Under the pieces are notes generated by a model. The model was not told where the DNA came from. It searched no databases and worked only from the letters and a program-made list of their open reading frames with translations. This document shows, piece by piece, positions 25,023 through 33,029 of a stretch of DNA of 64,000 nt. Origin of the DNA: Mesorhizobium sp. NZP2298 (GTDB lineage: Bacteria; Pseudomonadota; Alphaproteobacteria; Rhizobiales; Rhizobiaceae); contig NZ_CP033365.1 in the NCBI RefSeq assembly GCF_013170825.1, forward strand, positions 2,182,001 to 2,246,000, read 5' to 3'. Made by a program: the position numbers and the translations under genes. Within the stretch, counting starts at the first letter, position 1, and every line of letters begins with the position of its first letter.

Positions 25023-25970
25023 ATGACCAGTCCGGGCAGCCCCTCGGAGGTCCGCTCGCTGATCATCGAGCGCCTGGTCGGCGACAGCGGCGAGGCGGGC
25101 CAGGTCATCGGCACCGCCCGCGGCATGGCCGAGCGCGCCGCGCCGCTGCTGCAGAAGAGCCTGACCAGTGAGCTTGGCGTCCCGGTCACTGTCGATCTCA
25201 GGGCCGTCGAGGTGAGCCGCGTCTCGGAAGCACGATCGCGTGCTGGCGATACCTTCGCCATGACTATCGTCGCGTCGTCCACGTCCTCCGATGCCATGAC
25301 CCTGGTGATCGACGCACCGGCGATCGCGATCGCGGTCTGCACCTTGTTCGGCGGCGACCCGGAGATGCCGGCATCGCCGATAGAGCGCGATCTGTCGCAG
25401 ATCGAGATCGATGTCTCGACCATGGTGTTCCAGCAGGTCGCGCAAGCCCTCAACGGATCCGGACGACGCTCGCTCGACCTGCGCCTTCCCGTGCCGCGGG
25501 CGACGTCGGGCACCGAGGCGAAGCGGCACGTGCTGCGCGACGGCGCGGCGGTCCGCATCGTCTTTGGCATCTCGACACCGGCGGACACCGGCACCGTCAT
25601 GGTGACGATGCCGCAGCGTGTCGTTCTGGCCAGCCGCGATGGCGCAGCCGCTGGCGGCGAGGACGACCAGGGCGCGAGCTGGCGCCAGCGCTTTTCGGAA
25701 GAGGTGATGCGCTCCACAGTGGAGCTCGAGGCCACCATGCCGCTGGCCCGCCTGACGCTCGGCGACCTCGCCGATTTCGAAATTGGCCAAGTCATCGAAT
25801 TCGAGGAAACGGCGCAGTCGCGGGCACGTCTCGGCGCGCGCGGCAAGACGTTGTTTGTGTGCGAGTTCGGCAAGCTGGGGCAAAATTACACCGTCCGAAT
25901 CAAGCATCCCTACGATGCCGGCCAGGACTTTATCGATGGGCTGATGCCGGCTTCCGCCGGGCGTGCCTGA
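25023..25970 (+). CDS. fliM: Flagellar motor switch protein FliM
   Basis: 315 aa. The middle CheC/FliM domain and a C-terminal SpoA domain (MPLARLTLGDLADFEIGQVI, VCEFGKLGQNYTVRIKHPY) are visible. The N-terminus (MTSPGSPSEVRSLIIERLV) lacks the LSQxEIDxLL motif that binds CheY-P in enteric FliM, in line with the divergent rhizobial motors. It lies between motA and fliN in the switch operon. The ribosome site is weak. Confidence 0.85.
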   Translation: MTSPGSPSEVRSLIIERLVGDSGEAGQVIGTARGMAERAAPLLQKSLTSELGVPVTVDLRAVEVSRVSEARSRAGDTFAMTIVASSTSSDAMTLVIDAPAIAIAVCTLFGGDPEMPASPIERDLSQIEIDVSTMVFQQVAQALNGSGRRSLDLRLPVPRATSGTEAKRHVLRDGAAVRIVFGISTPADTGTVMVTMPQRVVLASRDGAAAGGEDDQGASWRQRFSEEVMRSTVELEATMPLARLTLGDLADFEIGQVIEFEETAQSRARLGARGKTLFVCEFGKLGQNYTVRIKHPYDAGQDFIDGLMPASAGRA

Positions 25971-25986
25971 GCATTGGAGACGACGC

Positions 25987-26385
25987 ATGGCCAAGACCAA
26001 GGTGGAAGCCGCCCTCGATCAACCAGACGACCAGCCCGACGAGCAGCTCGACCGCGCCATTGAGGAGTTGCGCGGCGTCCTGCATGAAGAAGAGCAACGT
26101 CCGGATGCGGCGTTCAGGGCCGCTTCATCGGCCAATTCGAACGTGATCATGAACATCCCGGTCGATGTCCAGATCATCCTCGGCAGCACCGAGATGCCGG
26201 TCTCCGACCTGATGGCGCTGCAGAAAGGCTCGACGGTGGCGCTCAACCGCCGCATCGGTGAACCGGTCGACGTCGTGGTCAATGGCCGCAAGATCGCGCG
26301 CGGCGAGATCACGGTGCTCGAAAGCGATCCGTCGCGCTTCGGCATCAGGCTGACTGAAATCATAGCCGGCACGAAGGGCGCCTAG
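25987..26385 (+). CDS. fliN: Flagellar motor switch protein FliN
   Basis: 132 aa from the ATG at 25987, preceded by GGAGA. The N-terminal 55 residues are acidic and likely flexible. The C-terminal SpoA domain (IPVDVQIILGSTEMPVSDLM, KGSTVALNRRIGEPVDVVVN, GRKIARGEITVLE) matches FliN. It forms the bottom of the C ring with FliM and FliG. The ATG is 16 bases after the fliM stop. Confidence 0.94.
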   Translation: MAKTKVEAALDQPDDQPDEQLDRAIEELRGVLHEEEQRPDAAFRAASSANSNVIMNIPVDVQIILGSTEMPVSDLMALQKGSTVALNRRIGEPVDVVVNGRKIARGEITVLESDPSRFGIRLTEIIAGTKGA

Positions 26386-26431
26386 ACATGGCTGGTGGGG
26401 CTTGCCGGTTGCAGCGGAGGCGAGAGGCAGC

Positions 26432-27442
26432 ATGACACCGCTGACGACCTTGACGCGCGCGCAGAAGGCTGCCGCCATATTGGTGGCGATGGGCAAGCCA
26501 TCCGCCAGCCGCCTCTTGAAATTCTTCAAGCAGGAAGAGTTGAAGGCGCTGATCGAGGGCGCGCGGCTATTGAGAACCATTCCGCAAAGCGATCTCGAGC
26601 GCATCGTCGCAGAATTCGAGGCGGAGTTCACCGAGGGGGCCGGCCTGCTCGATTCCGCCGACAGGATGGACACCATCCTCAACGAGTCCCTGTCGCCCGA
26701 AGAGATGAGCGCGATCATGGGCAACAAGAAGCCGGAGGCGGCGCCGGAAGGGCCGCCGCCGATCTGGCCGGATCTTGAGAAGCTCGAACCCTCGCGGCTC
26801 GGCGCCTTCCTCGCCGGCGAACATCCGCAGACGGCGGCCATGGTGTTGTCGAAGCTGGCGCCGCAAGCAGCGGCGAGCGTGCTTTTGACACTGACGAAGC
26901 CGATGCGCGGCGAAATCATCAAGCGCATGGTGACGATGGCCAACGTTCCGGATGCCGCCGCCAGGATCGTCGAGAACCGGCTACGCGCCAGCGTGCTGGC
27001 GGAAACCTCGACCAAGGACACGTCGGCGGGACAAGCGCGCGTCGCCAGCGTGCTCAACGAGATGGACAAGCCGCTGCTCGAGGAGGTCATGCAGGATCTG
27101 GAAGCCGCCGGCACGCCCGATCTCGACGGTGTGCGGGCAAGGCTCTTCGCTTTCGACGACCTGCCATTGCTCACCCAGAAGGCACGCGTGCTGCTGTTCG
27201 ACGGACTGTCGACCGAGCTTGTCACGCTGGCGCTGCGAGGCACCTCGGCGGCACTCGCCGAAGCGGCTCTGTCGGCCATCGGCGCGCGGTCGCGACGCAT
27301 GATCGAAGCCGAACTCGGACAGGGTTCGGAGGGGGTTCCCCTCGCCGATATCATGGCGGCGCGCAAGACGATCGTGTCGACGACGATCCGGCTGTCGCGC
27401 GAAGGCGCATTCGAGCTTCCGTCGACGCAGAACGCCGCCTAA
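26432..27442 (+). CDS. fliG: Flagellar motor switch protein FliG
   Basis: 336 aa from the ATG at 26432; the frame extends further upstream, but GAGAGG precedes this ATG. N-terminal FliF-binding domain (LTRAQKAAAILVAMGKPSAS), middle domain with EHPQTAAMVLSKLAPQAAAS, and C-terminal torque domain with the charged helix region FDDLPLLTQKARVLLFDGLS and SRRMIEAELGQGSEG. FliG transmits stator torque to the rotor. It is followed by a palindromic repeat and flhB. Confidence 0.95.
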   Translation: MTPLTTLTRAQKAAAILVAMGKPSASRLLKFFKQEELKALIEGARLLRTIPQSDLERIVAEFEAEFTEGAGLLDSADRMDTILNESLSPEEMSAIMGNKKPEAAPEGPPPIWPDLEKLEPSRLGAFLAGEHPQTAAMVLSKLAPQAAASVLLTLTKPMRGEIIKRMVTMANVPDAAARIVENRLRASVLAETSTKDTSAGQARVASVLNEMDKPLLEEVMQDLEAAGTPDLDGVRARLFAFDDLPLLTQKARVLLFDGLSTELVTLALRGTSAALAEAALSAIGARSRRMIEAELGQGSEGVPLADIMAARKTIVSTTIRLSREGAFELPSTQNAA

Positions 27443-27451
27443 ATCAAAGGA

Positions 27452-27506
27452 TTAGAGCATGATGTCATCCGACAACCGCTTCACACTTTTCGGCATCATG
27501 CTCTAA
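27452..27506. repeat. 51-bp palindromic repeat, copy 2, abutting the flhB start
   Basis: Perfect 13-bp terminal inverted repeats (TTAGAGCATGATG at 27452-27464 and CATCATGCTCTAA at 27494-27506) enclose 29 bases. The interior carries the diverged CCGACAA/TTTTCGG arms seen in the other copies. It fills almost the whole fliG-flhB gap and ends 3 bases before the flhB ATG, so in RNA it can fold over the flhB ribosome-binding region. Confidence 0.85.
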
Positions 27507-27509
27507 GGC

Positions 27510-28592
27510 ATGTCCGACGCCACCGACAAGGACTCGAAAACCGAAGAGGCGACGGAGAAGAAGATCCGCGACACCATCGAACAGGGCAAGCTGCCCCATT
27601 CGAGGGAAACCGCGATCCTGGCCTCCTTCGTCGCCATACTGGTGTTCACCGTCTTCTATGCCAAGGACGCGATCATCGATCTCGGCATGTTCCTGTCGAT
27701 GTTCCTCGAGAAGCCCGAAGCCTGGCCGATGGACACCGAGACCGATGTCATCGAGCTCTACAAGATTGTCATGTTGGAAGTAGGTCGCGCCATCGTCAGC
27801 CTGCTGGTGCTTTTGACCGTAGCCGGTATCGGTGCCTCGGTGCTCCAGAACATGCCGCAATTCGTCGGCGAGCGAATCAGGCCGCAGCTTTCGCGCATTT
27901 CGATCACCAAGGGCTGGAACCGGATGTTCGGTGCCCAGGGCTGGGTCGAGTTCCTGAAATCCCTGGCGAAGGTCGGCTTCGCCATCGCCGTGCTCACCTT
28001 CACGCTGTCGGAGGATCACCGCAAGCTGCTCGCCGGGATGATCACCAACCCAGTCGCCTTCGGTCTTGTCATCCGCGGCATCGCGGTCGACATACTGGTG
28101 GCGATCGTCTTCGTCATGGGGCTGATCGCGGCAATCGATATCGTTTGGTCGCGCTTCCACTGGAGGCAGGACCTGCGCATGAGCAAGCAGGAGGTCAAGG
28201 ACGAGTTCAAGCAGTCCGAGGGCGACCCGATCGTCAAGTCCCGGCTGCGCTCGCTGGCGCGGGACCGCGCACGCAAGCGGATGATGACGGCGGTGCCGCG
28301 CGCGACGCTGATCATCGCCAACCCGACCCACTTCTCGATCGCGCTGAAATATGTGCGTGACGAGGATTCGGCACCGCTCGTGGTGGCCAAGGGGCAGGAT
28401 CTGGTGGCGCTGAAAATCCGCGAGATCGCGAAGGAGCACAACATTCCGATCTTCGAGGACGTGGCGCTCGCCCGCTCCATGTACAAGCAAGTTTCGGTCG
28501 ATAATGTGATCCCGTCGCAATTCTACCAGGCCGTCGCCGAACTGGTGCGGATCGTCTACTCGAAGAAGGCTGAGCGCAGACAGATTTCATGA
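27510..28592 (+). CDS. flhB: Flagellar export switch protein FlhB
   Basis: 360 aa. The N-terminal signature (SKTEEATEKKIRDTIEQGKL) and four membrane helices are followed by the cytoplasmic domain with the autocleavage site NPTH at residues 271-274 (LIIANPTHFSIALKY). Cleavage there changes export from hook to filament substrates under FliK control. The start is unusual because no normal ribosome site is present; the sequence before the ATG is the arm of a palindromic repeat. Coupling to fliG is unlikely across a 67-base gap. Confidence 0.95.
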   Translation: MSDATDKDSKTEEATEKKIRDTIEQGKLPHSRETAILASFVAILVFTVFYAKDAIIDLGMFLSMFLEKPEAWPMDTETDVIELYKIVMLEVGRAIVSLLVLLTVAGIGASVLQNMPQFVGERIRPQLSRISITKGWNRMFGAQGWVEFLKSLAKVGFAIAVLTFTLSEDHRKLLAGMITNPVAFGLVIRGIAVDILVAIVFVMGLIAAIDIVWSRFHWRQDLRMSKQEVKDEFKQSEGDPIVKSRLRSLARDRARKRMMTAVPRATLIIANPTHFSIALKYVRDEDSAPLVVAKGQDLVALKIREIAKEHNIPIFEDVALARSMYKQVSVDNVIPSQFYQAVAELVRIVYSKKAERRQIS

Positions 28593-29023
28593 ATCGCCAA
28601 CCGCACGCAAAATCCCGCGAGATCATCGTCGCCAACGCCATAGAGCAGGTGGTTGGCGAATTGCGGCTGATCGATGTCGCCGACTATATCGCCTTCATCC
28701 GGCTGGAGCATTTCGCGTGCCTGTCGGACCTGGTCGATTCAGCGGTGGAGCTGTTCTTCATGCCCGGCACGCTCAGGCTCGGCCACGGCGGCGAGGCGCA
28801 TGTCGACTGGAGCGGTAGCCCGCGCATCGTGCTCGATCTGGAGTTGCGGCCGCCCGGGGTGACCGTCTATTTCCAACTGACGCTGAGCGAGGCCGGTAAC
28901 TCGGTCGTGGTCAATTACGTGTCGTTCGAAAAGCCTGGCGAGGATCCCGATCACAATACAGCGCTGCTGGAAGCGGTGATCGAACAGGCCCGTATCCGCA
29001 AGGTGGAGCCAATGGCTTTCTGA
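28589..29023 (+). CDS. Conserved rhizobial flagellar-locus protein, function unknown
   Basis: 144 aa, starting by ATGA overlap with the flhB stop. No signal peptide or membrane helix. Features: an N-terminal helical region (AIEQVVGELRLIDVADYIAF), then alternating strands (GEAHVDWSGSPRIVLDLELR, GVTVYFQLTLSEAG, VVVNYVSFEKPGED). An unnamed ORF follows flhB in other rhizobial flagellar clusters, so a cytoplasmic role in motility or export is likely, but none is known to me. Confidence 0.75.
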   Translation: MNRQPHAKSREIIVANAIEQVVGELRLIDVADYIAFIRLEHFACLSDLVDSAVELFFMPGTLRLGHGGEAHVDWSGSPRIVLDLELRPPGVTVYFQLTLSEAGNSVVVNYVSFEKPGEDPDHNTALLEAVIEQARIRKVEPMAF

Positions 29024-29134
29024 GGTCTGTTGCGGGCCCGGCGAGGCCGGCCTGCAGAATGGCGGTTCCCCGCGTTTTCGGGTGCTCACATACCCGACCT
29101 CGCTCCGCTCTGGCTCTTGCGCCTCATCGTTTCA

Positions 29135-29905
29135 TTATTCGATCAGACCGAGCCGCAGCGCCTTGGCGACCGCCTGGTTGCGGTTGACGGCGTTGAGCTT
29201 CTGTGTCGACTGGGTCAGATATTGATTGGCTGTGTGCACCGACAGCTTCAGGAGCCGCGCGATTTCCTCGCTGGTGTTGCCGTTGGCGGTCAGCTTCAGG
29301 CACTCCAGCTCGCGCTTGGAGATGGCGCGCATCCTGCCGGTGTCGCCCGGACGGATGCGGGCGACCGCGGCGAACAGGGAAAAGCAGCGGGCGTGGATTT
29401 CGTAGAGTGCATCCTGGGGCAGGGCGATCTCCGACCCCAGGAAGACGACAAGGCCGCACTGACCGCGATCGGCATGGACGGGAAAGGCGATGCCGCTGGT
29501 GCCGGGCGCCAGCGGCGCCATCTGCTCGGTCCAGGCGAGGTTGCCGAACGTCTCGGTCATCGCGGCGACGCCGTCATCCGTCCACCAGCGTGGCTCCGTC
29601 GAGTTGTGGGTGTGGCGCACGATCTCCTCGCCATTGGCGCCCGAGATAAACTTCGTCGCCACCGCAATGCCGGGATAGTCGGAATCGAAACACGGGACCA
29701 GCCGTGCGCGTTCCGGCGACGGGCTGACGAAGAACAGGCCGAAGGCCGAGGCGCTGATGTCGACCGCGATCCAGCGGCAGCGGCGCACGGCATCGGGAAT
29801 GGTGACGGCGTGATGTGTTTCGGAGCCGAGCGAGAAGGCGCCGAAGGGGCTGCGCTGATCGTTGAAAATCGCCTCCGCGGCGTCCCTGATGTCGGCCTGT
29901 TTCAA
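29135..29905 (-). CDS. visR: LuxR-family flagellar master regulator VisR
   Basis: 256 aa. The C-terminal GerE-type helix-turn-helix is clear (ISKRELECLKLTANGNTSEE, IARLLKLSVHTANQYLTQST). The N-terminal 180 residues form a ligand-binding-like domain that is not a typical acyl-homoserine-lactone binder. The start is a TTG (complement of 29903-29905) that overlaps the visN TGA, with AGGAG about 9 bases upstream, so the two are translationally coupled. In Sinorhizobium VisN and VisR act together at the top of the cascade and activate rem. The adjacent location and shared architecture support the call. Confidence 0.87.
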   Translation of the reverse strand: MKQADIRDAAEAIFNDQRSPFGAFSLGSETHHAVTIPDAVRRCRWIAVDISASAFGLFFVSPSPERARLVPCFDSDYPGIAVATKFISGANGEEIVRHTHNSTEPRWWTDDGVAAMTETFGNLAWTEQMAPLAPGTSGIAFPVHADRGQCGLVVFLGSEIALPQDALYEIHARCFSLFAAVARIRPGDTGRMRAISKRELECLKLTANGNTSEEIARLLKLSVHTANQYLTQSTQKLNAVNRNQAVAKALRLGLIE

Positions 29906-30612
29906 ATGATGCCACTCCTGATCGCCGTGGCGATGGCCATCGCACGGTTGCTGGCCGCGAATTTCTGGATGGCGTGGGTGATGTAGCTGTTGACGGTGTT
30001 GGAGGAGACGCCAAGGATGACCGCCACTTCATCGGTGGTCTTGCCTTCCGAAACCCAGAACAGGCATTCGCGCTCACGATCCGACAGGGGATCCTGCATG
30101 GCCGCGGCGGCGATCAGCTGCGGAATATGCGAGAGCGCGTAGCAGCATTTCAATTGCGCCCTCATCAGCGCCGGCTGGTCGATCTGGCCGGCCATCGCCG
30201 CCGAGAACAGAGCAAACAGGCGCTGGCGGCCGACATTCAGCCTGAGCGAATAGATCTCGGCATGGCCGAGCACGTCGAGGAGACGGGCCTCTTCGCCGGA
30301 GACCAGCCCGTCGACGTCGGGCGCCTGTGCCGCCACCAGCGGTCTGGGCCGGATGCCGGGCGCGACGGTAAGCGCGCCTTGGGCAAGGCTGGCGATCAGC
30401 CGCTTGCCGATCAGTTCGATGGCGTCGAAGATCCAGTTGGAGGAGACGATGCGCGCGTCGTTGCGGTCCTGGTCATGGACGATGGCAACCAGCATGTAGC
30501 TGTCGGCGCCGATCTCGGCGGTCAACTCCATGAAGAAGCTGGTCAGATCACCGCGCGACGCCAGGCGCGAGCCCAATGTGTCGGATTGAAGAGGCGCGGC
30601 GGGACTGCTCAT
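29902..30612 (-). CDS. visN: LuxR-family flagellar master regulator VisN
   Basis: 236 aa from the ATG at 30612 (MSSPAAPLQSDTLGSRLASR); the frame is open to 30702, and no strong ribosome site marks either start. The C-terminal GerE helix-turn-helix is PLSDRERECLFWVSEGKTTD, EVAVILGVSSNTVNSYITHA. The N-terminal domain shares the fold-level pattern of VisR. It forms a bicistronic unit with visR, the global activator of motility in rhizobia. Confidence 0.87.
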   Translation of the reverse strand: MSSPAAPLQSDTLGSRLASRGDLTSFFMELTAEIGADSYMLVAIVHDQDRNDARIVSSNWIFDAIELIGKRLIASLAQGALTVAPGIRPRPLVAAQAPDVDGLVSGEEARLLDVLGHAEIYSLRLNVGRQRLFALFSAAMAGQIDQPALMRAQLKCCYALSHIPQLIAAAAMQDPLSDRERECLFWVSEGKTTDEVAVILGVSSNTVNSYITHAIQKFAASNRAMAIATAIRSGII

Positions 30613-30989
30613 TTGTTGCTTTTGGCCGGAATCGTTTCTGATGCCCGGATGCTGGAGAGCCAGCCGCCGAACCCGAAAACGCGTTACTTTTACGAGACAC
30701 ACACGAGGCGCGGGGCCGCGCCCAACCAGACGGAATCCATTCAGGGAACGCGAAGCCGTCCGCGTCTGGCGCCGGAAGATTCCGGAACGTGAGACTTTGG
30801 GTGGTTGCCGCGCCCCCCGAGGACCGGCTGATTCGGGTCTAATCTACCCGCAGATGAATCTGACATCAAACGCGATTTGACAAAATCGAATCCGATGGAC
30901 TCAGGCGCGACTCAGGAGGCCATTTTCGCGGCCTTCGGGGGGGTGAAAATACCGGGACTGGGCAAGCCGGCCATATCGGCCAGATACAT
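30613..30989 (-). promoter_or_regulatory. Upstream region of visNR; no gene seen
   Basis: About 380 bases with no convincing reading frame. It should contain the visNR promoter. Visible elements are a short inverted repeat cgattt-gaca-aaatcg (30883-30898) that includes a TTGACA hexamer on the plus strand, and ccggaa-gat-ttccgg near 30773-30787. Neither is proved to be an operator. The remainder is GC-rich and featureless by eye. Confidence 0.35.
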
Positions 30990-31013
30990 AAAGGGCGGCT
31001 GACGCCGCCCTTT
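30990..31013 (-). terminator. Terminator of the acetylpolyamine amidohydrolase transcript
   Basis: A perfect 10-bp stem (AAAGGGCGGC at 30990-30999 with 31004-31013) with loop tgac lies 49 bases past the gene's stop on the minus strand. The stem ends in TTT followed by atgtat. A T-rich run is also present on the plus side (tttctcgccttgtcgttttct), so it could work in both directions. Confidence 0.75.
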
Positions 31014-31062
31014 CTCGCCTTGTCGTTTTCTCCGAAAGGGCTGCCGCTTTCGGGCGACGAGC

Positions 31063-32094
31063 TTACCGGTCCTCGAAACCGGTCAGCACACCGACGGCAT
31101 TGATGCCGATCTCCTCGACGGCATAGCCGCCTTCCTGGACGAACAGCGTCGGCAGGCCGAGCTTGGCGATGCGGCGGCCGATCTTGGGATAGTCCGCGCT
31201 CTTCAGCTTGAACTGGCTGATCGGGTCCTTCTCGAAGGTGTCGACGCCAAGCGAGACGACGACGATGTCGGGCGCGTAGGCGGCGAGCCTGGCGCAGGCA
31301 TCCTCCAGCGAGGCGTTCCATGCGTCCCAGCCGGTGCCGAACGGCATGGGATAGTTGATGTTGAAGCCTTCGCCCGCGCCGACGCCGCGTTCATCGGCAT
31401 GGCCGAGGAAGAACGGATATTCGACCATCGGGTCGCCATGCAGGTTGAGGACCTGCACGTTGGCGCGGTCGTAGAAGATCTCCTGCGTGCCGTTGCCATG
31501 GTGGTAGTCGACGTCGAGGATGGAGACGCGGGCCGCGCCCTGGTCGAGAAACCATTGCGCGGTGACAGCGGCGTTGTTGATGTAGCAATAGCCGCCCATG
31601 AAGCCGGCGCCGGCATGGTGGCCGGGCGGGCGGCAGAGCGCGAAGGCCGACCTTTCGCCACCCTTGACCAGACCGGCCGCGGTCAGCGCCACGTCGTAGG
31701 AGGACTTGATCGCTGCCCATGTGCCTTCGACGAAGGTGGCGCCGCCGTCGAAGGAATAGTATCCGAGCAGGGCGTCGATGCGCTTTGGCGGTACGTCGCC
31801 GCGCAGGCCGCGCGTCGGCCAGGTGAAAGGCATCGCCGAACCCTGGAAACCGGATTCCACCCATTGCGGCCAGACCGTCGGCAGGAAGTCGATGTAGTCG
31901 GCCCTGTGAACGCGCTTGGCGGCGGCTAGGTCGTGCTCGACCGGCGCGATGATCGGACCGAGCTTCTCGCTTTCAACCCGCGCCTTGATGAATTCGGCAC
32001 GCGAGGGTTTTTCGAAACCCGGCACGATGGCCGATGTGACCAGTTCCATCTGGCCGGCATGGCCAGCATGAAGCGGCGAATAGACAGTCTTCAT
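31063..32094 (-). CDS. Histone deacetylase-fold acetylpolyamine amidohydrolase
   Basis: 343 aa from the ATG at 32094 (MKTVYSPLHAGHAG), preceded by GAGAGGA. The fold's catalytic elements are present: the His pair H159-H160 in RPPGHHAGAGFMGGYCYIN, zinc ligands D196 and H198 in ILDVDYHHGNGT, a third Asp in VVVSLGVDTFEKDP, and the catalytic-Tyr segment QEGGY. Spacing matches the Mycoplana acetylpolyamine amidohydrolase (ApaH). It should release acetate from acetylated putrescine, spermidine or similar compounds in the cytoplasm. The PotABCD importer nearby supports this substrate class over histone-like proteins. Confidence 0.85.
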   Translation of the reverse strand: MKTVYSPLHAGHAGQMELVTSAIVPGFEKPSRAEFIKARVESEKLGPIIAPVEHDLAAAKRVHRADYIDFLPTVWPQWVESGFQGSAMPFTWPTRGLRGDVPPKRIDALLGYYSFDGGATFVEGTWAAIKSSYDVALTAAGLVKGGERSAFALCRPPGHHAGAGFMGGYCYINNAAVTAQWFLDQGAARVSILDVDYHHGNGTQEIFYDRANVQVLNLHGDPMVEYPFFLGHADERGVGAGEGFNINYPMPFGTGWDAWNASLEDACARLAAYAPDIVVVSLGVDTFEKDPISQFKLKSADYPKIGRRIAKLGLPTLFVQEGGYAVEEIGINAVGVLTGFEDR

Positions 32095-32117
32095 GAAATT
32101 CCTCTCGAAATGCGAAA

Positions 32118-32771
32118 TCAGTCCAGGTTGAGATAGGGGCTCACCAGAGCCAGCCACATGGCTTCGACGTCGTCCTCGATGAGGTCGAATGTCCTGCGAT
32201 CTCTCTTCAGTCCGACCAGCCGGCAGGCGTGCCCGACCTCCATCATCACCAGGCCGAGCCGTTTGGCGATCTTGTCTTCGAGAGCCGGGTTCACATGCCG
32301 CAGCCAGGCGGCGTAAAGCGCGATGATCTGCTCGTCATATTCGTCCTGGATAGGCCTGAGATCGGCGTTGCCTGAAATGGCCTCGATCACCGGCATCAGG
32401 GTCGCGTTCTCGAGATAGATACTGGACGTGTCGATGAAGAGCTTGCGCACTTCGCGCCGGAATTCTTCGCGGTTGGTGGGCCGGGGGACCTTGATGCGCT
32501 TCTCGATCACCTTGGGAAAGGAGGACAGCCAGCGCCGGGCGAGGTCCAGAAGGATGGCTTCCTTGTTGGGAAAGTACTGGTAGACCGAACCGACCGACAG
32601 GCCCGCGCGCTGCGCTATGGCGAGCGTCGTCGGAGTCCTGGTCCCTTGCTCTCGCGTCAGGATCAGCGCCGCGTCGAGAATCCGGTCGACAACCCTGCTC
32701 GACCGTTGCTGCCGCGGCTGCTTGCGCGGCTCGAGCGCTGTCCTGGTTTTGCGGTCGAGACTGCGCTTCAC
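32118..32771 (-). CDS. TetR-family transcriptional regulator
   Basis: 217 aa, taken from a GTG at 32771 with GAGG upstream; the frame extends to 32876, so the start is uncertain. The N-terminal helix-turn-helix is textbook (RILDAALILTREQGTRTPTT, LAIAQRAGLSVGSVYQYFPN, KEAILLDLARRW). The C-terminal effector domain is all-helical. It ends 24 bases upstream of the amidohydrolase start on the same strand and faces the YtcJ-type gene, so it probably controls both; the inducer is unknown, perhaps a polyamine derivative. Confidence 0.85.
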   Translation of the reverse strand: MKRSLDRKTRTALEPRKQPRQQRSSRVVDRILDAALILTREQGTRTPTTLAIAQRAGLSVGSVYQYFPNKEAILLDLARRWLSSFPKVIEKRIKVPRPTNREEFRREVRKLFIDTSSIYLENATLMPVIEAISGNADLRPIQDEYDEQIIALYAAWLRHVNPALEDKIAKRLGLVMMEVGHACRLVGLKRDRRTFDLIEDDVEAMWLALVSPYLNLD

Positions 32772-33029
32772 TGCTCGATGTCCTCGTTCCCCGCCTGGTC
32801 CCAACACAGGCGCGGGGGGCTGTCCACAATACATTCTAAATTCCGCATGTTGACAAACGCGAATAATCAGTCGCATTCTTTATCCACGCTGTCCCAAGGG
32901 ATAACAAGGGGAATTTCGAAGGCAGCGGACTGGCATCGTTTTTTGTTCCGTGGCGCCGCTCAGGTGGGTGGCCGGTCGTCGAGCGCAGGGTTGTCGGTCT
33001 CAGTCGGTCATCAAAAGCGCGGAGTCGCG
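32772..33029. promoter_or_regulatory. Divergent promoter region between tetR and the YtcJ-type amidohydrolase
   Basis: 258 bases, AT-richer between 32830 and 32910. A TTGACA hexamer lies at 32850-32855 on the plus strand, without a strong -10 partner at 17 bases. An inverted repeat TTATCC/GGATAA spans 32880-32904 with a 13-base spacer and could be an operator. These are by-eye observations only. Confidence 0.4.

Noticed and set aside
32772..32876. N-terminal extension of the TetR regulator
   Set aside because: The added 35 residues do not look like a TetR N-terminus and would place the start deep in the divergent promoter region.
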